A stretch of DNA of 64,000 bases from Pelagibius marinus (GTDB lineage Bacteria; Pseudomonadota; Alphaproteobacteria; Kiloniellales; Kiloniellaceae): NCBI RefSeq assembly GCF_014925385.1, contig NZ_JACSDK010000017.1:62001-126000 (forward strand). Reading direction: 5' to 3'. A model generated the notes under the pieces. The model searched no databases. It saw nothing but the letters and a program-made list of their open reading frames with translations, and was not told the origin of the DNA. Position numbers and translations under genes: made by a program. Shown piece by piece: positions 1 through 7,064 of this stretch. The stretch's first letter is position 1. Every line of letters begins with the position of its first letter.

Positions 1-614
1 AGGTAGACGAGGCAGGCGGCAAAGAAAAAGGTGAACGGCATCCGCGTTGCCCGTGCGGCCACGTCGGCATTGCGCATCAACTCGGGCAGTTGGATGATCG
101 AGATCAGTGCCGTCGCCTTGACCAGAACCATCCAGACATTGCCGAGACCGGGCAGGGCGTAGCGGAACACCTGCGGCAGAATAACGAGGCGCAGCGCAGC
201 CATGCGATTCAACCCCAGGACGGCGGCGGCCTCGTGCTGTCCGGCCGGCACGTTCAGGTAGGCGCCCCGGAACACTTCGCAAGCGAAGGCGCCGTAGATG
301 AAGGTTATCGTTGCGATGCCGGCGGCAAAGGGATTGATAGCGACGACGAAGTCATATCCCAGCGACGCCGCCACGTCCTGGACGAGCGTCGGCACGCCGT
401 AGTAGACGAGCAGCAGCAGAACCAGCTCCGGCACGCCGCGCACGACGGTGGTGTAGGCTTCCACGATGGCGGAACGGAGCCTGGACCGGCCGAGTTTCGC
501 GAGGGCGGCAAGGAGCCCGACGATGACGGCCCCCGCCATAGAGACGACGGAGACCATTACCGTCAGCTGGACCCCCTCCCAAAGCAGCCAGCCGTAGCCC
601 TTGAGGTCGAGCAT
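1..614 (-). CDS. Polar amino-acid ABC transporter permease (partial)
   Basis: Inner-membrane permease subunit of a HisM/HisQ/OccQ-type importer. Translating from the ATG at 614 gives MLDLKGYGWLLWEGVQLTV and then strongly hydrophobic segments; the family EAA loop that contacts the ATPase is visible as GQHEAAAVLGLNRMAALRL. About 204 residues are present and the 3' end lies outside the window, so the total length is unknown. It follows the binding-protein gene on the same strand by about 37 bases and is probably co-transcribed with it; an ATPase and a second permease would be expected beyond the window edge. Substrate cannot be named; family membership is clear. Confidence 0.85.
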   Translation of the reverse strand, partial: MLDLKGYGWLLWEGVQLTVMVSVVSMAGAVIVGLLAALAKLGRSRLRSAIVEAYTTVVRGVPELVLLLLVYYGVPTLVQDVAASLGYDFVVAINPFAAGIATITFIYGAFACEVFRGAYLNVPAGQHEAAAVLGLNRMAALRLVILPQVFRYALPGLGNVWMVLVKATALISIIQLPELMRNADVAARATRMPFTFFFAACLVY

Positions 615-651
615 CAGCGTCGGTGGGCGAAGCTATCGAAAGTCAGGCAAT

Positions 652-1425
652 CTACTCCCCGTAGACATCGAAGCCGAACCACTTCTCGGAGATCTTCTGA
701 TACGTGCCGTCGGCACGGACCTTGGCAATGGCGTCCGAGAAGGCGTCCGCGATGTGTGCGTCTTCCTTGCGCACACCGACACCGGCGCCGTAGCCGAACC
801 ACTTCGCGCCAGTATACTCCGGGCCGCGGAACTCGAAGCCCTCTCCCTCCGGCGTCTTCAGGAATCCTTCGGACGCTGCGACAACGTCGGCCATGATGGC
901 GTCGACGCGGCCCGATTGGAGGTCGAGATAGGCCTCTTCCATCGTGGCGTAGACCCTCAAGTCGATGCCGGCCATCTCATCGCGCATGAAGCGCTCGAAG
1001 CTGGTGGCGCGCTGGGTGCCGACGACCTTCCCCTGCATGGCCTCCCGGCTGATCTCGAGCGTGCTCGCCTTAGGGACCACGAAGCGAGCCGGCACCTGGT
1101 AATACTTGTCCGAGAAGGTAATGCGTTCGCGCCGCTCGTCGGTGATGTAGAGGGAGGCGATGATGGCATCGTATTTCTGCGCCAGGAGGCCGGGAATGAT
1201 GCCATCCCAGTCCTGCACCGCGAACTCGCAGTTCGCCCCGATCTCATCGCACATGGCACGCGCCAAGTCGATCTCGAAGCCTTGCACCTTGCCTTCGTCG
1301 TCGAGGTAGTTAAAGGGCGCGTAGGCGCCTTCGGTCGCGATCCGGAGTGGGTTGGGCAGCTCCTGCGCGGAAGCGGGGATGGCAAGCAGAAGCGTGCCCA
1401 AGATCAGGCTGACGGTGGTTCGCAT
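652..1425 (-). CDS. Periplasmic amino-acid-binding protein of an ABC importer
   Basis: Solute-binding protein family 3 (SBP_bac_3), 257 residues, the usual size. A Sec signal peptide ends at about residue 21 (LLLAIPASA, then Q). The mature N-terminus RIATEGAYAPFNY and the segment GFEIDLARAMCDEI are the classic family 3 pattern, and a C-terminal DGTYQKISEKWFG helix is present. I chose the ATG at 1425 because the signal peptide starts there and a GGGAG-like ribosome site precedes it; a longer in-frame extension lacks both. It probably delivers a basic or opine-like amino acid to the permease at 1-614. A GntR-type palindrome lies just upstream. Confidence 0.88.
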   Translation of the reverse strand: MRTTVSLILGTLLLAIPASAQELPNPLRIATEGAYAPFNYLDDEGKVQGFEIDLARAMCDEIGANCEFAVQDWDGIIPGLLAQKYDAIIASLYITDERRERITFSDKYYQVPARFVVPKASTLEISREAMQGKVVGTQRATSFERFMRDEMAGIDLRVYATMEEAYLDLQSGRVDAIMADVVAASEGFLKTPEGEGFEFRGPEYTGAKWFGYGAGVGVRKEDAHIADAFSDAIAKVRADGTYQKISEKWFGFDVYGE

Positions 1426-1446
1426 GACAGGCTCCCTGTTGTCGTT

Positions 1447-1458
1447 ATTGTATACAAT
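1447..1458. promoter_or_regulatory. GntR (FCD/FadR-like) operator candidate
   Basis: ATTGTATACAAT is a perfect 12-base palindrome, 22 bases upstream of the binding-protein start. The core TTGTATACAA matches the operators generally bound by FadR/FCD-type GntR repressors. Its position, overlapping where the promoter or leader should lie, fits repression of the transporter. No GntR gene is visible in the window, so the regulator is inferred. Confidence 0.5.
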
Positions 1459-1666
1459 ATTGCATGCGATCGAGGCTGCGTCAACTGTCTCTCTGGCCGA
1501 CGACATCGGCTGAAGCTCTTTGAGCCCAATCGCGTTCGACGCTCCGCGCCCTCCGGAATGCCTCCACGCATTCCGCGGACTTTGGAATAGCCAAAGCGAA
1601 GAACGCCGCGAACAGGCCGCTGAAGCAAAAATCAGGCTGAGGGATCTCAGGCGCCGGATTGAAATG

Positions 1667-2455
1667 TCATGGTCCATGGTCTTGCAGAAAGCTGGATACC
1701 GCTTGGTTAAACTCCGCAGGGTTTTCGATGTTGATCGAATGACCACCATCGAGATCGGTGATGGATATTTCCGGATGAGTTGCGGCTAACCAGTCGCGCG
1801 TTGGCTGAAATCGCCGCTCCTTCAACCCGTTTACCAGCAAGGTCGGGACCCGCAGTTCACCCAGCCGGTCACAAACGAAAAGTCGCGGGATCGCCTCTTG
1901 CTGCAGGAGTGCATAGCCTCCGGGATCGACCTTGTCGGCTTCTATGCTCAGGATTTTGCGGATTTCGGGAGAGAAGCGACGGGCATGGACCGGATGATAG
2001 GGTATCCGGCGGATCGCCGTGGGCCCACCGGACCACAGCGCCGCAACCAGATCGCGATGCGCGGCCTGCGCGTCTGGAGGCCAGTGCCGGCGTAGCGCTG
2101 CGTTCGCGTTGGTGAAGATCTGCGCGATGCATCGATCCGGGTAGTCGAGCGCATATCTCAGCGAGAGGCCTGCTCCGAAGCTCTGCCCGCAGATATGCCA
2201 CCGCGGAATACCCAGGGAGCAGCGCAGTATGTCCAGAGCGCGAACCATGGCCTCTGGTCGAGCCGCTTCGGGCTCCTCCAGCGTGGGCGATGCGCCGTGC
2301 GCGGGAAGGTCGACCCGGATAATGCGGAACACTTTCGACAGGGCCCGGTTCGGCAGCCAATGCTCCCGGCTGGACAAAAGGCCGTGGATCAGCAGCAGCG
2401 GCGGCAGGTCGCTTTCAGGACCGGTATCGTAGGCAAAGACCGGTAGGCCACTCAT
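1667..2455 (-). CDS. Alpha/beta-hydrolase fold protein
   Basis: Probable cytoplasmic esterase or lyase-type hydrolase, 262 residues. Visible family marks are the oxyanion HG (about residues 24-25), the nucleophile elbow GQSFGAG with Ser at about 92, and the catalytic His in DGGHSIN at about 239. The acid after strand 7 is not the usual Asp; the region reads VNGLKERRF, so a Glu may serve. The ATG at 2455 is chosen because the longer reading adds about 47 basic, non-conserved residues; the ribosome site is weak (AGAGG almost abutting the ATG). It is divergent from the FadJ-like gene and shares a palindromic intergenic region with it. Substrate unknown. Confidence 0.75.
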   Translation of the reverse strand: MSGLPVFAYDTGPESDLPPLLLIHGLLSSREHWLPNRALSKVFRIIRVDLPAHGASPTLEEPEAARPEAMVRALDILRCSLGIPRWHICGQSFGAGLSLRYALDYPDRCIAQIFTNANAALRRHWPPDAQAAHRDLVAALWSGGPTAIRRIPYHPVHARRFSPEIRKILSIEADKVDPGGYALLQQEAIPRLFVCDRLGELRVPTLLVNGLKERRFQPTRDWLAATHPEISITDLDGGHSINIENPAEFNQAVSSFLQDHGP

Positions 2456-2601
2456 CCTCTGAAGATGTCCCTGAGGGTAATTGAAGTTCTCACAGCACCT
2501 TTGACCTTGCCGGCCGGTTTGACCCGCACTGGAAGAACGAGCCCGCCGGTCGACTTCCGGAGAAGCATACCCAAATACCGTGTGGTCTAGACCCAACCAT
2601 T

Positions 2602-2620
2602 TGTTTGGTTACTCCAAACA
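2602..2620. promoter_or_regulatory. 19-base palindrome between divergent genes
   Basis: TGTTTGG-TTACT-CCAAACA is a perfect 7+5+7 inverted repeat about 147 bases from the hydrolase start and 69 bases from the FadJ-like start. Its size and place in a divergent intergenic region suggest an operator for a dimeric regulator such as TetR or MarR type. No cognate regulator is seen here. Confidence 0.4.
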
Positions 2621-2688
2621 TAGCAGCGCCTATACCAGCCCAAAGCAGGCGCACTCGCATGGGGCGCTTCATCGATGGAGGGAACCAT

Positions 2689-4641
2689 ATGTCCGTCGTC
2701 AGCCTTGAAGTCCACGACCAGGTCGCCAGCGTCATCATCGACAATCCGCCGGTGAACGCGCTGGGGCGCGAGGTAAGGGCCGGGCTCCTGGATGCCTGCC
2801 GATCGATTGACCAGGATCCCTCGGTCAAGGCCGTTGTCCTGTCCTGCAAGGGGCGCAGTTTCGTTGCGGGGGCGGACATCCGCGAATTGGGGAAGAGGCC
2901 CCTCGAACCCTATCTGCCTGACGTGCTGGCGGCGATCGAAGGCTCGCGGGTGCCCTGGGTCGCGGCGATCCATGGCACCGCACTCGGTGGCGGGCTTGAA
3001 CTGGCGATGGCCTGCCACGGGCGCGTCACTGCGCCATCGGCGAAGTTGGGGCTGCCTGAAGTGACTCTTGGCATCATTCCAGGCTCGGGCGGTACTGTAC
3101 GGTTGCCGCGACTTGTGCCGATGAGAACGGCCGTCGGAATGGTGACGGGCGGCAAGCCGGTGGAGGCTGAAGCGGCCTTCGATACGGGGTTGGTCGACGC
3201 GCTGAGCAACGGTAACCTGCTTGCCGATGCCAGGGCCATGGCACTTGAGCTTGCAGGGCAGGGTGATCCGGTGCCGACCTTATCGAGGAGGTTGGTGCCA
3301 GGCGACCCGGTGGACTGGACCGTCGAAGAGGGGCGCCTTCTAAAGCGCAGCCGAGGTGCGACGGCTCCGCTCGAGGCCTTGGCTACCCTGCGAGAAGGTG
3401 CCGATCTGCCGGCGGCCGAAGCACTGTCCCGAGAACGGGCGCGGTTCTTGCGGCTCGCCGCCTCCCACGAGGCCGCAGCTCTCCGCCACATCTTCTTCGC
3501 CGAACGCGCCGCGGGGCAGAGTCTGAAGTCCGTCGATGCCAAGCCCGTCGATCTGACGCATGTCGGTGTGATCGGCGGCGGGACGATGGGGGCGGGGATA
3601 GCTACCGCGCTGCTGCTGTCGGGCTCCGGGGTGCGGCTGATAGAACGAAACGCAACTGCTGTCGAGGCGGCGCGCCGGCGGGTCGCCGAAACACTGGCGG
3701 GCAGCGTCAAGCGGGGGGTCGTTACCCAGGCGAAGGCCGATGATGCTTTGGCCCGGCTTATTCCGGGTGATGACTATGCGGCGTTGGCGGATTGCCCGGT
3801 GGTGATTGAGGCCGTGTTCGAGGACATGAGCGTCAAGCGCGAGGTCTTTGCCGCCCTGGATGACGTGATGCCGGCGGACGCGATTCTGGCGACGAACACC
3901 TCCTATCTCGATGTGAACGATTTGGCCGCGATGACCCGAGACCCGTCGCGCCTTCTCGGTCTGCATTTCTTTTCGCCGGCCCATGTCATGAAGCTGCTTG
4001 AGGTGGTTCGCGGCGGGGCAACTGGCGCGCGGGCCCTGGCCACAGCGGCGGCACTGGCCAGGTTGCTGCGCAAGATCCCGGTTGTGGCTGGCGTTTGCGA
4101 TGGCTTCATCGGCAATCGGATCATGGCCGCTTACCGCAGGGATTGTGAGTTCATGCTTGAGGAGGGAGCGCTGCCGCATGAGATCGATGCCGCCATGCGC
4201 GACTTTGGTTTCGCTATGGGTCTCTACGAGGTGCAGGACATGAGCGGGCTGGATATCGCCTGGGCGCAACGCAGGGCTCGCGCGGCGCATCGCGATCCTT
4301 CCGAGCGCTATACGCATATTGCCGATCGTCTCTGCGAGGCCGGGCGCCTGGGGCGCAAGGCCGGAAAGGGATGGTACGACTACAGCACGGGAGTGGCCGA
4401 ACCGGACGCGGAAGTACTGCACATCCTCGAGGAGGAGAGCGAAAAGGCCGGCCGGATACGCCGCCGGTTCTCCGCTGAAGAGGTCATGCAGCGGATTCTC
4501 GGCGTCATGCAGGAGGAGGGAAGAGCAATTCTCCGGGAAGGCATTGCCGAAAGCGCTGGTGATATCGACGTCGTAATGGTGCTGGGCTATGGCTTCCCAC
4601 GGCATAAAGGTGGCCCCATGTTCATGGCCGGTGCCCGCTAA
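2689..4641 (+). CDS. FadJ/FadB-type enoyl-CoA hydratase / 3-hydroxyacyl-CoA dehydrogenase, C-terminus short
   Basis: Bifunctional beta-oxidation enzyme, 650 residues. Residues 1-190 are a crotonase domain with the oxyanion segment SFVAGADIREL and both catalytic Glu (GGGLE at about 104, GLPEVTLG at about 124). Around residue 300 a Rossmann NAD site GGGTMGAG begins, followed by the dehydrogenase His in GLHFFSPAH. Start ATG 2689 has GGAGGG in front. The protein stops at GGPMFMAGAR, about 40-60 residues before the usual FadB/FadJ end, so the last helical region is missing. The stop overlaps the end of a convergent acyl-CoA dehydrogenase remnant. Both catalytic centres look intact, but stability or subunit docking may be affected. 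Confidence 0.85.
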   Translation: MSVVSLEVHDQVASVIIDNPPVNALGREVRAGLLDACRSIDQDPSVKAVVLSCKGRSFVAGADIRELGKRPLEPYLPDVLAAIEGSRVPWVAAIHGTALGGGLELAMACHGRVTAPSAKLGLPEVTLGIIPGSGGTVRLPRLVPMRTAVGMVTGGKPVEAEAAFDTGLVDALSNGNLLADARAMALELAGQGDPVPTLSRRLVPGDPVDWTVEEGRLLKRSRGATAPLEALATLREGADLPAAEALSRERARFLRLAASHEAAALRHIFFAERAAGQSLKSVDAKPVDLTHVGVIGGGTMGAGIATALLLSGSGVRLIERNATAVEAARRRVAETLAGSVKRGVVTQAKADDALARLIPGDDYAALADCPVVIEAVFEDMSVKREVFAALDDVMPADAILATNTSYLDVNDLAAMTRDPSRLLGLHFFSPAHVMKLLEVVRGGATGARALATAAALARLLRKIPVVAGVCDGFIGNRIMAAYRRDCEFMLEEGALPHEIDAAMRDFGFAMGLYEVQDMSGLDIAWAQRRARAAHRDPSERYTHIADRLCEAGRLGRKAGKGWYDYSTGVAEPDAEVLHILEEESEKAGRIRRRFSAEEVMQRILGVMQEEGRAILREGIAESAGDIDVVMVLGYGFPRHKGGPMFMAGAR

Positions 4642-5014
4642 TCAGGTGAATCCGCTGGCCGTTGAGAAAAGCGGCGACGAAAAACGCCCTCGGCGATCTT
4701 GGTCTTGAGGATCTCAACCGATCCGCCCGCGATCATCCAACCCCTGGTGCGGCGTTGGCAGTATTGAACGGTGATTTCCTCGGAAAATCCCATGCCGCCC
4801 ATGATCTGCAACGCCTCGTTGGCGGCGAAGTAACCGGCTTCGTTACAGGCGAGCTTGGCCATGGCGGCTGCCTGTGCGGAGGGCAGGCCGCCTGGCGCTG
4901 TCGCCGCGGCCCGAAGGAGCAGCAGCTGCGCCGCCTCCAGTTTTGTCGCCGCGACTAGACCTGCCTATGGGGTGAAGGCGCGCTCTTCCAAGGAGTTGAT
5001 GTCGCCTCCTGGCA
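4638..5014 (-). pseudogene. Acyl-CoA dehydrogenase C-terminal remnant
   Basis: The reading frame ending at 4638 gives the C-terminal helical domain of an acyl-CoA dehydrogenase: AKLACNEAGYFAANEALQI, GGMGFSEE, YCQRRTRGWMIAGGS and IAEGVFRRRFSQRP. Going upstream the frame continues as AGLVAATKLEAAQLLLLRAA but is interrupted by an in-frame TAG at 4965-4967, where a CAG codon would fit. Beyond it the family-like residues DINSLEERAFTP run out and a TGA follows. No N-terminal or FAD-binding part is present. This is a decayed gene fragment, convergent with the FadJ-like gene, presumably a former beta-oxidation partner. Confidence 0.75.
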
Positions 5015-5233
5015 TTCAGCGGCCGTTTATCAGAAGCGGCAGACTGGTCCGCTCCCCGGCTGCATGCCGACATAGACGAGTTGGACGCCTCAAATGTCAG
5101 CCTGGCGGCGCTGACCAGGCCCGAGGAGGTGGCCTCCGGAAAGGCGGCTCGTGACCCTAAACGGACATTCATTTGCTTGTCCGGAACATCCGCCCGTTTT
5201 CCCCGCGATGCCGTCAAGATTGGCTTGGCACCT
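5015..5233. other. Non-coding decayed DNA between two gene remnants
   Basis: No supportable gene. On the minus strand short GTCCG/GACATT-like words and alternating GCCGCTTC/GAAGCGGC-like words recur, resembling the dispersed intergenic repeats that give spurious short peptides in many alphaproteobacteria. That resemblance is from memory of such repeats and is weak. The stretch looks like scar sequence between the acyl-CoA dehydrogenase remnant and the probable integrase remnant. Confidence 0.3.
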
Positions 5234-5509
5234 TCAGGCAAACTGCTGGCGCACGGCTGCAAAGATGCCGCGGGCCTGGTAGCTGCGGTATCGCTCCATC
5301 GTCAGAGGATCTGCGGTGCCTTTCGAGATCTTCTCGCGATGGCCGTTGGGAAGGTAGCTCAGGTCACCGCCCGGCAGGTCGCGGCGGCGGAAGCGGTAGA
5401 GGGCGCCGCGGCGGCGCCGGTGCTGGTTCTGGATCGACAAGCTGGCGGGCCTTTTCGTGGGTGCGCCGTAGCCAGGAGAGAGGCCCTTGAACGGCCGTCT
5501 TGTGGACAA
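5234..5509 (-). pseudogene. Probable N-terminal remnant of a tyrosine-recombinase integrase
   Basis: A 91-codon frame whose middle reads GALYRFRRRDLPGGDL, then a Gly/Arg turn and ISKGTADPLTMERYR. This is the layout of the N-terminal arm-binding segment of many proteobacterial tyrosine recombinases (YRFRRRVP-x-L, REI-x-SLGT-x-DP). It stops after FAAVRQQFA, so the core and catalytic domains (the Arg, His and Tyr residues) are absent. It begins about 80 bases from the 3' end of tRNA-Gln, where an island integrase is expected, and tandem TGTGGTACAG repeats lie just upstream. The identification rests on a short pattern and position only; no full-length match is possible. Confidence 0.45.
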
Positions 5510-5513
5510 GCCG

Positions 5514-5536
5514 TGTGGTACAGCTCTGTGGTACAG
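5514..5536. repeat. Tandem 10-base direct repeat TGTGGTACAG
   Basis: TGTGGTACAG occurs at 5514-5523 and again at 5527-5536, a 13-base period. The second copy is also part of a hairpin CTCTG-TGGTA-CAGAG. The pair sits between the integrase-like remnant and tRNA-Gln, where arm-type recombinase sites often lie. That function is inferred from position. Confidence 0.45.
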
Positions 5537-5586
5537 AGCGTCTCCGCGCCTGTAAGCAACTGATTTTTCTGGTACTTTTGGAAGAG

Positions 5587-5660
5587 TGGCTGGGGGACCT
5601 GGATTCGAACCAGGGCTGCTCGGGTCAGAGCCGAGAGTTCTACCGCTAAACTATCCCCCA
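5587..5660 (-). tRNA. tRNA-Gln (anticodon CTG)
   Basis: Complete cloverleaf on the minus strand. The seven-base acceptor stem TGGGGGA/TCCCCCA is followed by discriminator G and an encoded CCA. The anticodon stem CTCGG/CCGAG encloses the loop CTCTGAC, giving anticodon CTG, which reads the glutamine codon CAG. The T arm contains GGTTCGAATCC. The 3' end points left, towards the accessory block, which is the usual arrangement when a tRNA 3' end serves as an integration site. Confidence 0.95.
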
Positions 5661-5713
5661 GCAGGCGGGCCTGAGAGAGCCTCAGGCGGGCTCTTCATAG
5701 CGCGGCGGTGCTT

Positions 5714-5743
5714 TACATAGTCCTACCACCCCCCTGATGACAA
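5714..5743 (-). promoter_or_regulatory. Candidate sigma-70 promoter for tRNA-Gln
   Basis: On the minus strand TTGTCA (5738-5743) and TATGTA (5714-5719) are separated by 18 bases, about 54 bases upstream of the mature tRNA 5' end. The -35 is good and the -10 is only partial, so this is a candidate. Confidence 0.35.
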
Positions 5744-5923
5744 CCACTTTTGGGGCGTTTTTCGGCCCCTTTCAGGCTATTTTTTTGCCGATTTCGCGCT
5801 GCAGCGTGACCAGGGGTGCTGGCGAAAAGCCCTGTGATCACGCTAAGATAGCCGCCAAAGCCTTGAACAAGCGGCGCCGGAGGCCAATCCGGCGCCCTTA
5901 AGAAGAACAGGAACGAGCTTCAG

Positions 5924-7051
5924 GTGACCGCCTCCGTCAACGGGCAAGGCCGCGATTCTTGGGGGCGGCCGGACGCCAGCCGGCAGCGCCCGGGTACCAC
6001 AGAAGCCGTCTCCGAGGGGCTTTACGCGGCCCTGGATCTCGGCACCAACAATTGTCGCCTGCTGGTGGCAAAACCTTCCCAGGACGGTTTCCGGGTGGTC
6101 GATGCCTTTTCGCGCATCGTGCGCCTGGGCGAGGGGCTGGCCGCCAGCGGCCGCCTGTCTGGGCCGGCCATGTCGCGCACCCTGGAGGCCCTGAAGATCT
6201 GCGCCGCCAAGATCCGCCGGCGCGGCGTCACCCGGGTGCGCGCCGTGGCGACCGAGGCCTGCCGGCGGGCCGACAACTGCGAGGACTTCCTGGAGCGGGT
6301 GCGGCGCGAGACCGGGATCGAACTGGAGATCATCTCCCAGAACGAGGAGGCGGCGCTGGCGATCTGCGGCTGCGCGCCCCTCATCGACCCGGACATCCCC
6401 GACATCCTGCTGTTCGACATCGGCGGCGGCAGCACCGAGATCTGCTGGCTGAAGGCCGAGCCCGCGCCCGGCGGGCCGGCGGAGGGCGCCCCCCTGGCCG
6501 CGGCGGAGCTGTCGCTCTTCGCCTGGGCCTCGGTGCCCATTGGTGTCATCACCCTGGCCGAGCGCCACGGCGGCGGCGAAATCTCGCCCGATACCTACCA
6601 AGCCATGGCGACGGAGATGGCGGCGGCGGTGGCGGTCTTCGACGCCCGCCACAAGGTGACCGCCTCGGTGGCCGGCGGCAAGCTGCAGATGCTGGGCACC
6701 TCCGGCACGGTGACCACCCTGGCCGGGGTCCATAAGAACCTGCCGCGCTACGACCGCTCGCGGGTCGACGGCAGCTACCTGGACATGCCGACGGTGCACG
6801 ATATCTGCGCGCGCATCACCGCCATGACCTACGACCAGCGCGCGGCCCATCCCTGCATCGGCCCGGAGCGGGCCGATCTTGTAGTGGCCGGCTGCGCCAT
6901 CCTTTCCGCGCTCTGCCGCCTCTGGCCGGCCGAGCGCCTGAGGGTCGCCGACCGCGGCCTGCGCGAGGGCATGCTCTATGCCATGATCCACGGCATCAGC
7001 GCGCCCGAGGGCCGCTGGGCCGACCTGGGTGCAGCCCCCGGTCTGGACTGA
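5924..7051 (+). CDS. ppx: Exopolyphosphatase / guanosine-pentaphosphate phosphohydrolase (Ppx/GppA family)
   Basis: Cytoplasmic phosphatase of the ASKHA fold acting on inorganic polyphosphate and/or pppGpp; the sequence does not separate the two. 375 residues, close to the short alphaproteobacterial form without the C-terminal HD domain. Phosphate-1 loop ALDLGTNNCRLLVA starts at about residue 35 and the phosphate-2 motif FDIGGGSTEI lies at about 165; VATEACRRADNC is also typical. The start is a GTG at 5924, and the first 30 residues are low-complexity, so a later start is possible. It precedes rlmE by 13 bases and is probably co-transcribed with it, a common pair in this class. Confidence 0.88.
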   Translation: MTASVNGQGRDSWGRPDASRQRPGTTEAVSEGLYAALDLGTNNCRLLVAKPSQDGFRVVDAFSRIVRLGEGLAASGRLSGPAMSRTLEALKICAAKIRRRGVTRVRAVATEACRRADNCEDFLERVRRETGIELEIISQNEEAALAICGCAPLIDPDIPDILLFDIGGGSTEICWLKAEPAPGGPAEGAPLAAAELSLFAWASVPIGVITLAERHGGGEISPDTYQAMATEMAAAVAVFDARHKVTASVAGGKLQMLGTSGTVTTLAGVHKNLPRYDRSRVDGSYLDMPTVHDICARITAMTYDQRAAHPCIGPERADLVVAGCAILSALCRLWPAERLRVADRGLREGMLYAMIHGISAPEGRWADLGAAPGLD

Positions 7052-7064
7052 GGGGACCGGGAGC

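Noticed and set aside
601-1590. 329-codon plus-strand frame over the binding-protein gene
   Set aside because: Antisense to a complete binding protein with signal peptide; no supporting features.
5081-5563. 160-codon plus-strand frame in the decayed region
   Set aside because: Low-complexity Ala/Val-rich peptide antisense to the integrase-like remnant; the minus strand has the better protein character.
5740-5785. Possible terminator GGGGC-N8-GCCCC with T run
   Set aside because: It lies upstream of both flanking genes, the stem is only five pairs, and the T run is separated from the stem.
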